From Bacillus sp. FJAT-28004 (GTDB taxonomy: Bacteria; Bacillota; Bacilli; Paenibacillales; Paenibacillaceae), in NCBI RefSeq assembly GCF_001280845.1, contig NZ_LGHP01000002.1, forward strand, positions 114,552 through 178,551: a DNA stretch of 64,000 bases, given 5' to 3'. Each line of letters begins with the position of its first letter. The stretch's first letter is position 1. The notes under the pieces were generated by a model. That model was not told where the DNA came from. It made no database searches and worked only from the letters and a program-made list of their open reading frames with translations. Made by a program: the position numbers and the translations under genes. Shown in pieces: positions 1 to 8,650 of the stretch.

Positions 1-2
1 TG

Positions 3-695
3 GATGTGTCACCAGGACTGCTCAGCGGCGATAGGTATGAGCTGGAATGGACTTCCGAGCAGGACTCTCATGTCATGATTACGAACCAATCGTATACGAA
101 GGTACATCCTAGCTTGCCGAGCAGAGACTCCTCGATGCAGCAGTCGTTCGCGCTTGAGAATAATGCAGTCGTTGAGCATATGCCGGAGCCGATCATGCTT
201 TATAAGGGAGCTGCGTTTCGAAACGAAACGAACGTTCGACTGCAAACAGGGTCTGCTTGGCTGCAAGCCGATGTGCTTTGTCCTGGTCGTACGCTACGTG
301 GCGAACGCTTCGACTATCGCTCATACAGCAATTCACTAACCGTTCATTATGGTGAAGAGCTTATCTTCTCACAGCGGCAGCGAATTGAACCTGAAAGCCA
401 AGCTATTTCCGCGCCAGGGAGCTGGGACGAAATGACCCACTGGGCTACTTTTTATATGTTCAGCGATCGTGTCAACAGTACTCATCTGGAGCAGCTTCAG
501 GAGAAGCTGGATAGCTTCGTAGCTCCTGAGGCTCACAAAGTGGTTGCCGGAGCGTCTATGACCTATCGATACGGGGTTTCGGTGTCCGCTGCTTCGACGG
601 CGGCATGGCCGCTGCTGCAATTAATGCAAGAGTTGTGGCAGACAGCGCGTATGGGATTGCTTGGCAAGCCTCCGCTGCGATTTTTGCAAGGATAA
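3..695 (+). CDS. ureD: Urease accessory protein UreD (UreH), 3' part
   Basis: The frame is open from the first bases of the window, so the true start lies upstream. The visible 230 residues carry the UreD family signature near the N-terminus (SPGLLSGDRYEL, then a stretch ending ITNQSYTKVHP), which is the conserved PGG-like and TKV region of this family. UreD/UreH is the scaffold that, with UreF and UreG, delivers nickel to the urease apoenzyme in the cytoplasm. It is normally the last or near-last gene of a ureABCEFGD operon, and a terminator follows directly here, so the rest of the urease operon should lie just outside the left edge. A GTG at position 6 is internal to the conserved block and is not the start. 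Confidence 0.88.
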   Translation, partial: DVSPGLLSGDRYELEWTSEQDSHVMITNQSYTKVHPSLPSRDSSMQQSFALENNAVVEHMPEPIMLYKGAAFRNETNVRLQTGSAWLQADVLCPGRTLRGERFDYRSYSNSLTVHYGEELIFSQRQRIEPESQAISAPGSWDEMTHWATFYMFSDRVNSTHLEQLQEKLDSFVAPEAHKVVAGASMTYRYGVSVSAASTAAWPLLQLMQELWQTARMGLLGKPPLRFLQG

Positions 696-730
696 TGCAA
701 GCAGCTCCCTTCTTTTGTTTTGTTGAAAAA

Positions 731-766
731 AAAGGTCAACCTGCAACCGTCGGTTGGCCTTTTTTG
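731..766 (+). terminator. Rho-independent terminator after ureD
   Basis: A nine to ten base-pair stem (aaggtcaacc against ggttggcctt, with one G-T pair) is followed by a run of T. It sits 35 bases after the ureD stop and closes the urease operon. Confidence 0.85.
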
Positions 767-883
767 AGCTAAAACGAAAAGGTTTCATATTTATTTAATG
801 AAGAACGTTAGTTAAACAAAGAAAGGGAAGGTATAATGTGAACAACAAGATGAATTAAAGAGAGTAGATAGGTTGGTGATCAA

Positions 884-1342
884 TTGGAAGCTTCAAATGT
901 GGAAAAGCAAGAATTAATGAGGCGGCTCGACGAATCATTTCGACAAGTGAGAAGACAAATAAACACCGAGTGGCACACCTATAATGTGCATGGTTTAGGC
1001 ATGACTCATGGAAAAATGCTAATTATTTTGGGGAAAACGGGACCGCAGAAAGCATCAGCTTTGGCTGAGCAGCTGCTTATTACAAGTGGCGGAGTTACTG
1101 GAATTGCAGATCGTTTGATTGAGCTTGGATATGTGAAACGCGAACGCGGCGAGAAGGATCGGCGTGTCGTAATGCTGGACATTACGGAAGAGGGTATGGA
1201 AATTATCCATTTAATTGAGACGATACGCTCGAAGCTGATGCTTAAGCTGTTCGATGGAATGTCGATCGCAGATATGGAGCAAGGTGTTCAGCTATTCGAG
1301 CAAATGAGTAGAAATATGGAGTCGGATGTTACAAATTCGTGA
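884..1342 (+). CDS. MarR family transcriptional regulator
   Basis: This 152-residue protein has the size and layout of MarR regulators, small dimeric winged-helix proteins that bind palindromic operators and are released by small ligands. The DNA-binding segment spans about residues 55-105, with the recognition helix around ITSGGVTGIADRLIELG and the wing around RERGEKDRRVVML, the DxR motif typical of the family. The start is a TTG preceded by an aggttggtgat stretch that is a weak ribosome-binding site. A TATAAT sequence at 832-837 is a likely -10 box, with a poor -35. The gene lies upstream of the nucleoside importer on the same strand, but a strong promoter separates them. Control of the importer is possible but unproven. 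Confidence 0.85.
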   Translation: MEASNVEKQELMRRLDESFRQVRRQINTEWHTYNVHGLGMTHGKMLIILGKTGPQKASALAEQLLITSGGVTGIADRLIELGYVKRERGEKDRRVVMLDITEEGMEIIHLIETIRSKLMLKLFDGMSIADMEQGVQLFEQMSRNMESDVTNS

Positions 1343-1417
1343 CTAATTGCATATTTCATTATTATTATGGATGAATTTAGTGTAGAATAAACTAGAAATT
1401 TGTCGAATCGAAAAAGA

Positions 1418-1446
1418 TTGACAAAATCCGATAAAACAACTAGGAT
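1418..1446 (+). promoter_or_regulatory. Sigma-A promoter of the nucleoside transport operon
   Basis: TTGACA at 1418-1423 and TAGGAT at 1441-1446 are separated by exactly 17 bases. The expected transcript start is about 35 bases upstream of the lipoprotein start codon, and aggggaga forms a good ribosome-binding site at 1475-1482. Confidence 0.75.
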
Positions 1447-1487
1447 TAAAAGGAATTAAAACATTCAATTGTTTAGGGGAGATTACG

Positions 1488-2525
1488 ATGAAAAAGGTTT
1501 TTGCTTTGGCGGTATCGTTGTTTCTAATGGTTGCGATTGTTGCAGCTTGCGGATCCAACAAAAATGAACCAGGAAACGCAGCGAATAACGGTGCAGGCGA
1601 CAAAGCGGAGAAGAAAAAAATCGCTCTTGTATTGCCCGAAAAAATTGGCGTTAACAAGTTTTTTGTATTGATGGATGAAGGCTTCAAAAAAGCAGGATCC
1701 GAATTTGGCGCTGAAGTGAAAACAATTGAGTCCACTGACCCAGCGGGTTTTGAACAAAATCTTCGTGCAACGGTAGCTGAAGATTATGACTTGATCATAA
1801 CTGCAACATTCCAAGCAGAAGATGCACTTAAGAAAGTGGCTGCTGAAAATCCGGACAAGTCTTTCGCGGTTATCGATACTGTCGTTGACCTTCCAAACGT
1901 TCGCAGCGTTAACTTCCGTGAGCATGAAGCTTCCTATTTGATGGGAGCACTTGCAGGTCTTGCAACTAAAACAAATATTGTGGGTGCAGTCGTTGCAATG
2001 GACGCTCCACTGCTTAGCAAATATACTTCAGGTTTCGAACAAGGCTTGAAGAGCACAAACCCAGATGCACAATTCCTTATCAACTATGTAGGCAGCTTCA
2101 CTGATCCTGTTAAAGGTAAAGAGCTTGCTTTGCTTCAACAGTCCAAAGGCGCTGACTTTATCGCAGGTATGGCAGCAGTTGGCGACAACGGTGTTTTTGA
2201 TGCAGCGAAAGAAAAAGGCTTCTTCACTTCCGGTCAAGATACAGATCGTACCGATGAAGATCCAGAACATATCGTGCTTTCACAATTGAAAGGTACGGAT
2301 GCCGTAGCTTATGAAACAGTGAAAAGTTTTGTAGAAGGCAACTTCGCATTCGGCGTCGCAGACTACGGTTTGAAAGAAGACGGCGTAGGCTTAACATTCG
2401 TAACAAGAGATAGCAAGTCGACGCTTAGCCCGTTCATTGGCCAAGAAAATGTCGATAAAGTAAAAGCTATCGCTGAAGACATTAAATCTGGTAAAATCGT
2501 AGTAGTTAATCCGCTAGCTCAATAG
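1488..2525 (+). CDS. BMP family nucleoside-binding lipoprotein
   Basis: A 345-residue substrate-binding protein. The N-terminus is a lipoprotein signal with a lipobox (IVAAC, Cys about residue 21), so it should be tethered outside the membrane. The mature part shows Bmp/PnrA features: a KIALVLPEK strand start, a FEQNLRATVAEDYDLIIT segment, and an EASYLMGALAGL helix. Proteins of this type bind purine nucleosides for NupOPQ-like importers such as Bacillus subtilis NupNOPQ (YufNOPQ). The next three genes encode the matching ATPase and two permeases, which supports nucleoside rather than sugar transport. Two hairpins follow it and could lower expression of the downstream transporter genes relative to the binding protein. 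Confidence 0.88.
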   Translation: MKKVFALAVSLFLMVAIVAACGSNKNEPGNAANNGAGDKAEKKKIALVLPEKIGVNKFFVLMDEGFKKAGSEFGAEVKTIESTDPAGFEQNLRATVAEDYDLIITATFQAEDALKKVAAENPDKSFAVIDTVVDLPNVRSVNFREHEASYLMGALAGLATKTNIVGAVVAMDAPLLSKYTSGFEQGLKSTNPDAQFLINYVGSFTDPVKGKELALLQQSKGADFIAGMAAVGDNGVFDAAKEKGFFTSGQDTDRTDEDPEHIVLSQLKGTDAVAYETVKSFVEGNFAFGVADYGLKEDGVGLTFVTRDSKSTLSPFIGQENVDKVKAIAEDIKSGKIVVVNPLAQ

Positions 2526-2534
2526 AATAACATG

Positions 2535-2607
2535 CCGGCTGCTACCCATGCAGCCGGTTTGCTTGTTGCATAGAAGCTTCCTCCGTAATCGAGGGAGCGG
2601 TTTTTTT
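2535..2607 (+). terminator. Tandem hairpins between binding protein and ATPase genes
   Basis: The first hairpin is a perfect eight-base stem (ccggctgc / gcagccgg, 2535-2557) without a strong T tract. The second (gcttcctc / gagggagc, 2576-2598) has one G-T pair and runs into seven T. The pair probably acts as a partial terminator giving more binding protein than membrane components. Confidence 0.7.
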
Positions 2608-2641
2608 GTTTATATCGGGATTGAAAGGGGAGAGCTTTTGT

Positions 2642-4141
2642 ATGTTGCTGCAAATGGACAGCATTACGAAGTCATATGGGAGCGTAACCGCGAATAGCAA
2701 TGTTCAGTTTTCGCTGCAAAAAGGGGAAATTCATGCTTTAGTAGGTGAAAACGGTGCAGGGAAAACGACGTTAATGCGTATTCTGTACGGGATGGAAAGT
2801 CCGACAAGCGGTGAAATTCGAATTGATGGCAAGCCGGTTTCGTTCGGGAATCCTGCTGATGCGATTAAGCATAAGATTGGAATGGTTCATCAGCATTTCA
2901 TGTTATTCCCGACGTTTACGATAGCTGAAAATATAGTCATTGGACGTGAGCCCTCCAAAGCGGTAGGCTTTGACCGCAAGGCTGCTGCCGCGGAGGTGGA
3001 GAGACTAGGCAAGCTTTATGGTATGCCAGTAGATCCTAGGAAAAAGGTTGCAGATTGTTCACTCGGCATGCAGCAGCGCGTTGAAATATTGAAGGTGCTC
3101 TATCAGGGCGCAGAAGTCATTATTTTGGATGAACCAACAGGCGTCTTAACGCCGCTCGAAGTGAAGGAGCTGCTTATTGCTATTAAAGGATTAGCTGCGC
3201 AAGGCAAAAGCTTTATTCTTATTAGTCATAAGCTGCAGGAAATTATGGAAGTCGCTGATCGCGTTACCGTACTTCGCGATGGAAAGGTTACGGGAACAGT
3301 CGACGCGAAAGATACGAGTGCAGAACATCTGTCACGGCTCATGGTAGGCCGGGATTTAGTACATATATCACGCAATGAGGCGAGCAAAGGCAAGCCTGTT
3401 CTTGAGGTATCCAATGTTTCTATTCCTGGGGTCAAAACGAAGCCGCTGCTGAGCGCTATTAGCCTTCATGTCAATGAAGGTGAAATTGTTGGGATCGCCG
3501 GCATATCGGGCAACGGTCAGTCGGAGCTTTTACAAGCGATATCAGGATTAATGAAACCGGAGAGCGGTACGATTAAGCTGCTCGGTAAAGATGTGACAGG
3601 CGCGCCGGTTGGCGTTATTCGTGATAGCGGACTCGCTCATATTCCAGAGGACCGTTACCAATGGGGGGTTGCAAAGGACGCAACCGTTACCGAGAATGGC
3701 TTGATGGGACATGCTGTTAAGCATCAGAAATATGGTGTTTTGAATGGATCGAGCATTCGGCAGATGGTTGGCGAGTGGGTTACGCGCTTTGGGATAAAAA
3801 CAGGCTCTTTATCTACGAAAGCTCAGTATTTATCTGGGGGAAATCTTCAGAAGCTCATTGTTGCACGGGAGCTTGCGCAGAAGACACCGTTTCTTATTGC
3901 TGCGGAGCCAACGCGAGGCGTTGACGTCGGCGCTATGGAAATTATACATGGAGAGCTGCTTAAGAAGCGGGATGAAGGCGGAGCAATATTGTTGGTTTCA
4001 TCGGAGTTGACTGAAATATTGAAGCTTTCGGATCGGGTATTGGTCATGTATGAAGGTAAGATCGTAGGCGAGCTGGATGCTGACAAAGCTACAGAAGAGC
4101 AAATTAGTTTGTTAATGGCGGGAGGAAAAGCGGTTGGATAA
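2642..4141 (+). CDS. nupO: Nucleoside ABC transporter ATP-binding protein (NupO-like)
   Basis: A 499-residue protein with two fused ABC ATPase domains, the architecture of NupO/RbsA-type proteins. The first domain has Walker A GENGAGKTT, a Q-loop near VHQHFM, signature CSLGMQQR and Walker B VIILDEPTGVLT. The second has a degenerate Walker A (GISGNGQSE), an LSGGNLQK signature and a Walker B-like AAEPTRGVDVG, so the second site may hydrolyse ATP poorly, as is known for this family. An upstream TTG at 2606 is in frame, but it lies within the terminator T run. The ATG at 2642 follows an aaggggag site and is the better start. Its 3' end overlaps the next gene by eight bases. Confidence 0.88.
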   Translation: MLLQMDSITKSYGSVTANSNVQFSLQKGEIHALVGENGAGKTTLMRILYGMESPTSGEIRIDGKPVSFGNPADAIKHKIGMVHQHFMLFPTFTIAENIVIGREPSKAVGFDRKAAAAEVERLGKLYGMPVDPRKKVADCSLGMQQRVEILKVLYQGAEVIILDEPTGVLTPLEVKELLIAIKGLAAQGKSFILISHKLQEIMEVADRVTVLRDGKVTGTVDAKDTSAEHLSRLMVGRDLVHISRNEASKGKPVLEVSNVSIPGVKTKPLLSAISLHVNEGEIVGIAGISGNGQSELLQAISGLMKPESGTIKLLGKDVTGAPVGVIRDSGLAHIPEDRYQWGVAKDATVTENGLMGHAVKHQKYGVLNGSSIRQMVGEWVTRFGIKTGSLSTKAQYLSGGNLQKLIVARELAQKTPFLIAAEPTRGVDVGAMEIIHGELLKKRDEGGAILLVSSELTEILKLSDRVLVMYEGKIVGELDADKATEEQISLLMAGGKAVG

Positions 4142-5183
4142 GCTGGTACAATTCGGACGTTCGCTGTTACAGCCGCTTTTGGCTGTTATTATTGGTTTAG
4201 CAGCGGGTGCGATTGCCATTGTTATCGTCGGAGGCTCCGTAATGGAGACATACGCGGAAATGTGGAAGGGCGCCTTCGGCAGCTTTTATTTTTTTACGAA
4301 TACGCTAAGTAGAGCTACGCCTATTATTCTTATTGGACTAGGGGTGGCGCTGGCTTTCCGAGCTGGATTTTTTAATATGGGATCGGAAGGTCAGATGGTA
4401 TTAGGCGCACTAAGCGCTGCTGTTACGGCAATCTATTTGCCGGGACCAGGTTGGTTTAAGCTGATTGCCGCTATTATAGCTGGAATTATTTCCGGGGGAA
4501 TATGGTCGGCTTTTGCAGGCTGGCTCGATGCAAGATTTCGAATGAACCTACTTATCACAACATTATTGCTTAATTATATTGCGACTTTATTTGCAGGGTA
4601 TATGGTATCGTATCCGCTGAAGGATCGTACAGGCTCTGCTGCAATGGCCCAAACGGTTATGCTTGATCAAAGTGTATGGCTGCCGAAGCTGTTTAAAGGA
4701 ATGAGCCTTCATGGCGGATTTATCATTGCTGTGGTCGGAGCGATATTGCTGTTCTTGTTCATGCGATACACGGTTAAGGGCTACGAAATCAGAATGCTTG
4801 GCGGCAACCCGCTGTTTGCAAGTTATGGCGGTGTGCAACGTGGAAAAATGATGCTTATAAGTATGTTCGTTAGTGGAGGATTTGCCGGATTAGCGGGCTC
4901 CGTAGAGGTTCTTGGAACACAGTACCGCTATTTAGACGGTGCTTTGACCTCTCCAGGTTATGCTTGGTCGGGTATCATGGCAACACTTCTTGCCGGATCC
5001 CACCCGCTCGGTACGGCAGTTGCCGCTATTTTGCTTGCTGCACTGCAGACCGGTGGAATGGGAATGGAGCGTAATACGGATGTTCCGCTAGAGGTGTCCA
5101 GCATCATTCAAGCGGTGCTCATTTTGTTCGTCTCAGCTAAATTTACTTATTCGTTCATTAAACGCAAGAAGGCGAGGTCATAG
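4134..5183 (+). CDS. nupP: Nucleoside ABC transporter permease (NupP-like)
   Basis: A 349-residue hydrophobic protein of the branched-chain/ribose-type permease family (BPD_transp_2), with about eight to ten membrane segments. Recognisable family stretches include GLGVALAFRAGFFNMGSEGQ near residues 65-85 and a C-terminal GSHPLGTAVAAILLAALQ. It should form one half of the membrane channel with the next gene. The start is a TTG inside the end of the ATPase gene, with ggaggaaaa placed seven bases upstream, which indicates translational coupling. The arrangement ATPase-permease-permease and the close spacing match nupOPQ operons. Confidence 0.87.
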   Translation: MDKLVQFGRSLLQPLLAVIIGLAAGAIAIVIVGGSVMETYAEMWKGAFGSFYFFTNTLSRATPIILIGLGVALAFRAGFFNMGSEGQMVLGALSAAVTAIYLPGPGWFKLIAAIIAGIISGGIWSAFAGWLDARFRMNLLITTLLLNYIATLFAGYMVSYPLKDRTGSAAMAQTVMLDQSVWLPKLFKGMSLHGGFIIAVVGAILLFLFMRYTVKGYEIRMLGGNPLFASYGGVQRGKMMLISMFVSGGFAGLAGSVEVLGTQYRYLDGALTSPGYAWSGIMATLLAGSHPLGTAVAAILLAALQTGGMGMERNTDVPLEVSSIIQAVLILFVSAKFTYSFIKRKKARS

Positions 5184-5184
5184 T

Positions 5185-6108
5185 ATGGATTTTTTATTAG
5201 ATGTCTCGCTGTATGCCTCGACGCTTCGTATGGTTACACCTATTCTGCTTGCGGCACTCGGCGGCGCGATATGTGCCCGGGTCGGATTGTTCAACGTAGG
5301 CCTTGAAGGCTTAGTGTTGATCGGAGCATTCTCTGGGATTGTGGGCAATCACTTTACGGGAAATGTATTCGCAGCCGTATTGTTTGCGGTCATGTGCTCG
5401 CTCCTATTTTCAGTTTTGTTTGGTTTTATGAGTATCCATTTGAAGGCTAATGTCATCGTTGTCGGTATTGCGCTTAACTTTCTAGCGCTTGGACTCACGA
5501 CATTCTCGCTGCGCGCGATCTTTAATGTAAAAGGCGCATACTACAATAAGGATATGATTGGGCTGCCCAAATGGGATATTCCGGTGCTAAAAGATATTCC
5601 ATGGCTGGGCGAGGTTTTATCCGGGCATTCCCCGCTCGTCTACTTGTCCATCATACTCGTTATTGTGCTGCAGCTGTTTTTGTTCAAGACGGTTACTGGC
5701 TTTCGCTTGCTAGCAGCTGGAGAGAATCCGACTGCCGCCAAAAGCTTAGGCATTAAGGTAACTCGCATTCAGTATGGAGCAGTGCTGCTATGCGGTGCGC
5801 TTTGCGGACTTGCAGGCGCGCAGCTGTCGCTTGGCAATGTCACCATGTTTACAGAGGGCATGACTTCCGGTAGAGGTTTCATTGCTCTGGTTGCAACGAT
5901 GCTTGGTCAATCGAATCCAATCGGTGTTGCGGCTTCAAGCTTGTTGTTCGGATTTATGGATGCACTCAGCATCAGGCTGCAGGGTTTTGCTCTGCCGACT
6001 CATTTTACGATGATGCTGCCTTATATTGTTACGATACTCGCTATGTTGTTCTTTAAAGATAAAGGTTATATGCAGGAAGCTCGCAAGTCGAATGAGAGCT
6101 CCCGTTAG
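5185..6108 (+). CDS. nupQ: Nucleoside ABC transporter permease (NupQ-like)
   Basis: A 307-residue multi-pass membrane protein, second permease of the nucleoside importer. It contains the family hallmark ARVGLFNVGLEG (residues about 30-42) and a repeat of the same topology as its partner, ending with a short cytoplasmic tail. It starts one base after the preceding stop codon, so both permeases are very likely co-translated. The shorter length compared with the first permease is the usual difference between NupQ and NupP. Context with a nucleoside phosphorylase 0.7 kb downstream supports nucleoside import and salvage. Confidence 0.87.
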   Translation: MDFLLDVSLYASTLRMVTPILLAALGGAICARVGLFNVGLEGLVLIGAFSGIVGNHFTGNVFAAVLFAVMCSLLFSVLFGFMSIHLKANVIVVGIALNFLALGLTTFSLRAIFNVKGAYYNKDMIGLPKWDIPVLKDIPWLGEVLSGHSPLVYLSIILVIVLQLFLFKTVTGFRLLAAGENPTAAKSLGIKVTRIQYGAVLLCGALCGLAGAQLSLGNVTMFTEGMTSGRGFIALVATMLGQSNPIGVAASSLLFGFMDALSIRLQGFALPTHFTMMLPYIVTILAMLFFKDKGYMQEARKSNESSR

Positions 6109-6170
6109 AACCGAGATGGCTTATTGTCAACTGATGAATCTGCAGGGAATGGAACTTGGAGGTAAACGAC

Positions 6171-6845
6171 ATGCATAAAAAAGCAGAACGTCTTAAAAAA
6201 GTGACTAGCATTAAGCAGGCGGTGCTTGCTCCTGAGCTGGCCCATCGGATTCCGCCTGGTCAAACGATGACAGAGCGTTTTCCGATTTTGCATGAGGGAG
6301 AGGTTCCTTCGTATGACATTAATAGCTGGTCGCTGCGCGTGTTCGGCGAGGTAGAGGAGGAGCGTACGTTCAGCTTCGAACAACTGCTTGCTTTGCCTCA
6401 AACGAAAACGATGTGTGACATTCATTGCGTAACACGCTGGTCGAAGCTTGATACGGAATGGGAAGGCATTAAGTTTAAGGATCTGCTCCCTCTGCTCGGC
6501 GTAAAGCCAGAAGCGAAATATGTAATGATTCACGCGGATGAGGACTATGACACGAATGTGCCGCTTGAGGATTTAATGCACGATAACGTACTGCTTGCCC
6601 ATCGATTTGCCGGTGAGCCGTTGACGGATAAGCATGGCTGGCCGATGCGGATGCTCGTCCCTCATTTGTATTTTTGGAAAAGCGCGAAGTGGATTACGGG
6701 TATTGAGTTTATGAAAGAGGATCGCGAAGGCTTCTGGGAGCGCAATGGCTTCCACAACTATGCCGATCCATTTAAGGAACAACGCTTCACGAGCGAAGAG
6801 AACTCGATGCCGGAAGACGAATGGATAACGAAGGAGTTTGATTAA
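6171..6845 (+). CDS. Sulfite oxidase-like molybdopterin oxidoreductase
   Basis: A 224-residue protein of the sulfite oxidase/YedY molybdopterin-binding fold. It shows the family pattern DIHCVTRWSKLDTEWEG, in which the cysteine is the expected molybdenum ligand, then a HADEDYDTNVP segment and PHLYFWKSAKWITGIEF near the C-terminus. It has no signal peptide and no cytochrome or dimerisation domain, so it is a minimal cytoplasmic member whose substrate is unknown. A TTG at 6156 overlaps the ribosome-binding site ttggaggt, so the ATG at 6171 is chosen. It sits between the nucleoside permeases and the phosphorylase and overlaps neither function. A role in purine or sulfur oxidation cannot be decided from the sequence. 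Confidence 0.82.
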   Translation: MHKKAERLKKVTSIKQAVLAPELAHRIPPGQTMTERFPILHEGEVPSYDINSWSLRVFGEVEEERTFSFEQLLALPQTKTMCDIHCVTRWSKLDTEWEGIKFKDLLPLLGVKPEAKYVMIHADEDYDTNVPLEDLMHDNVLLAHRFAGEPLTDKHGWPMRMLVPHLYFWKSAKWITGIEFMKEDREGFWERNGFHNYADPFKEQRFTSEENSMPEDEWITKEFD

Positions 6846-6849
6846 TCAG

Positions 6850-7572
6850 ATGCTGCCTATACTACAAGTTAACCCAGAAGATTTGCCGGCTTACGCCATC
6901 GTATGCGGTGATCCGCGGCGCGCGGAGACGATTTCACAGAAACTAACCAATGTAAAAGAGCTTGCGTTCGCTCGCGAGTATCGGACATTTGTAGGTGAAT
7001 ATAAAGGCGTAAGACTAGCCGTAGTAAGCCACGGCGTAGGTTCACCAGGAGCAGCGGTATGTTTTGAGGAGCTTATCCGCGGAGGTGTTAAGACGCTTAT
7101 TCGTGTCGGTACGGCGGGTTCTTACTCAGCGGATCACCCTGCAGGAAGCCTAATCGTCAGCACAGCGGCAGTTAGAGCTGAAGGGCTCACGCATCAGCTT
7201 GTGCCGGCTGGATTCCCAGCTGTCGCTGACAGCGCGGTTACAGAAGCGTTGTATGCGTCTGCGCTTGAGAGCGAAGGCATTGTTAAGAAAGGCATAACAG
7301 TAACGCTTGATGTCTTTTTCTCAGGTGTTGTTGACATTCCGCATCGCCAGTACAAGCAAGCAGGCGCACTAGCCGTTGAGATGGAGATTGCGGCATTGTT
7401 CGTCATCGCAACGCTGCGCGGCGCGCGTGCGGGAGCGATTCTGGCGCTGGACGGCTATGCGGATTCTGATTTGGCGGGCGAATATGATCCGCATACAGAT
7501 GTTGTAGCGAAAGCGATTGAACGTGAGATTGAAACGGCGCTTCTTGCCGTAACTAAGCTTGCATCCGTGTAA
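6850..7572 (+). CDS. Nucleoside phosphorylase (PNP/UDP family)
   Basis: A 240-residue protein of the PNP_UDP_1 family, which splits nucleosides with phosphate to give a free base and ribose-1-phosphate. The phosphate-binding start (YAIVCGDPRRAETIS), the SHGVGSPGAAVCFEELI stretch, the RVGTAGS motif and the VEMEIAALFVIA segment with its ribose-contacting Met-Glu are all present. Sequence feel is closer to uridine phosphorylase-like members than to DeoD, but the base preference cannot be fixed. The ATG at 6850 is chosen; an in-frame TTG at 6838 is only one base from the aaggag site. Position after the nucleoside importer argues that imported nucleosides are its substrates. Confidence 0.85.
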   Translation: MLPILQVNPEDLPAYAIVCGDPRRAETISQKLTNVKELAFAREYRTFVGEYKGVRLAVVSHGVGSPGAAVCFEELIRGGVKTLIRVGTAGSYSADHPAGSLIVSTAAVRAEGLTHQLVPAGFPAVADSAVTEALYASALESEGIVKKGITVTLDVFFSGVVDIPHRQYKQAGALAVEMEIAALFVIATLRGARAGAILALDGYADSDLAGEYDPHTDVVAKAIEREIETALLAVTKLASV

Positions 7573-7605
7573 CCATACTTGTCGTTAAGTAAAGGAGGGC
7601 TTCAC

Positions 7606-8505
7606 GTGAGTGGAACGTTGTTTAAACGAGAGTGGCTGAATGGAGATTTTTATCCGCATGTGTACGCTTATTATTTTAAGCAGTGGTCTGATTACGCGAT
7701 GACCTTTCACACGCATGATGCAATCGAAATTATGTATGTCATCTCAGGAGCTTGCGGTATCGAGCTGGAAGCAGCAACAACAAGGCAAGCATGTGAAATG
7801 ACGCTCAAGAAGGGTGATTTTATTATTCTTGATGCGAATGTGCCGCATCGACTTACCGTGGACGAGCGTGGGCCCTGCCGGATGCTTAATGTTGAATTTG
7901 ATTTTAGGGAGCGTCCGTCGGCGTTCCCCTCTATACGGCAGCTTGCTTTGGAGGATGAATTTGTGGACAGATTGATCACAGAGCCGTCCTCTTATTTGTT
8001 ATTGCGTGACCCGAGTGAAGTCTATCAGGTGCTCAAAAGCCTCGTGCTTGAGCTGGACGGACGAGGCAGAAGCATCAATATGAAGGCGGAGCTGTTGTTT
8101 GCGCAGTTGATCTTGGCGATTGCAAGGCTTCATAAGGAAGCTGGCGTAAAGGGCGCTAATCCGATCGAAGTTTATGTGAAGCAATCGATTGAATATATGC
8201 ATCATAACTATGATAGAGATATTCAAGTAAAGGATATTGCCGCGGCTGTAAGCTTGCATCCAGGGTATTTGCACCGTGTATTCCGCGCGCAGCTTGGTCA
8301 GACGTTAACAGGGTATTTAACCGAACTTCGGATGGAGAAAGCGAAAATGCTGCTCCGTGAGACGGATATTGCTATAGCGGATATTTGTGATTATGTTGGA
8401 GTCGGAAGCAGGCAATATTTTCATGCGATGTTCAAAAAATATACGAATCAGACGCCTATCGCTTACCGTCATTCGGTTGAAACTCAAATATGGGACATCC
8501 GCTAG
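7606..8505 (+). CDS. AraC family transcriptional regulator
   Basis: A 299-residue regulator with an N-terminal cupin-like sensing domain (about residues 30-110, including TFHTHDAIEIMYV and GDFIILDANVPHRL) and a C-terminal double helix-turn-helix of the AraC type (about 195-290, with DIAAAVSLHPGYLHRVFRAQLG and ADICDYVGVGSRQYFHAMFKKY). The start is a GTG with an excellent aaaggagg site seven bases upstream. It is 33 bases after the phosphorylase and 145 bases before the GH4 glycosidase, which it most likely activates in response to an alpha-galactoside or similar sugar. Confidence 0.88.
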   Translation: MSGTLFKREWLNGDFYPHVYAYYFKQWSDYAMTFHTHDAIEIMYVISGACGIELEAATTRQACEMTLKKGDFIILDANVPHRLTVDERGPCRMLNVEFDFRERPSAFPSIRQLALEDEFVDRLITEPSSYLLLRDPSEVYQVLKSLVLELDGRGRSINMKAELLFAQLILAIARLHKEAGVKGANPIEVYVKQSIEYMHHNYDRDIQVKDIAAAVSLHPGYLHRVFRAQLGQTLTGYLTELRMEKAKMLLRETDIAIADICDYVGVGSRQYFHAMFKKYTNQTPIAYRHSVETQIWDIR

Positions 8506-8650
8506 CAAAACAGAGAGTAGTATAAAGTGACGATTTCTGACACTCTGAGCGACTTTGGTCACAATATTGATAACGCTTCCTTATTATCGTTGATAAAATG
8601 TAGAGGAGATCAACGAACTCTATTCAGACGATAACTGGAGGCTGATTGGC

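Noticed and set aside
8570..8583. cre-like word tgataacgcttcct before the GH4 gene
   Set aside because: It has three mismatches to the consensus and no palindromic symmetry.
8567..8596. TTGATA and TGATAA boxes as promoter of the GH4 gene
   Set aside because: The boxes are 18 bases apart and could be a weak promoter, but the two ttgataa copies could equally be operator repeats. I could not choose, so it is not listed as a feature.
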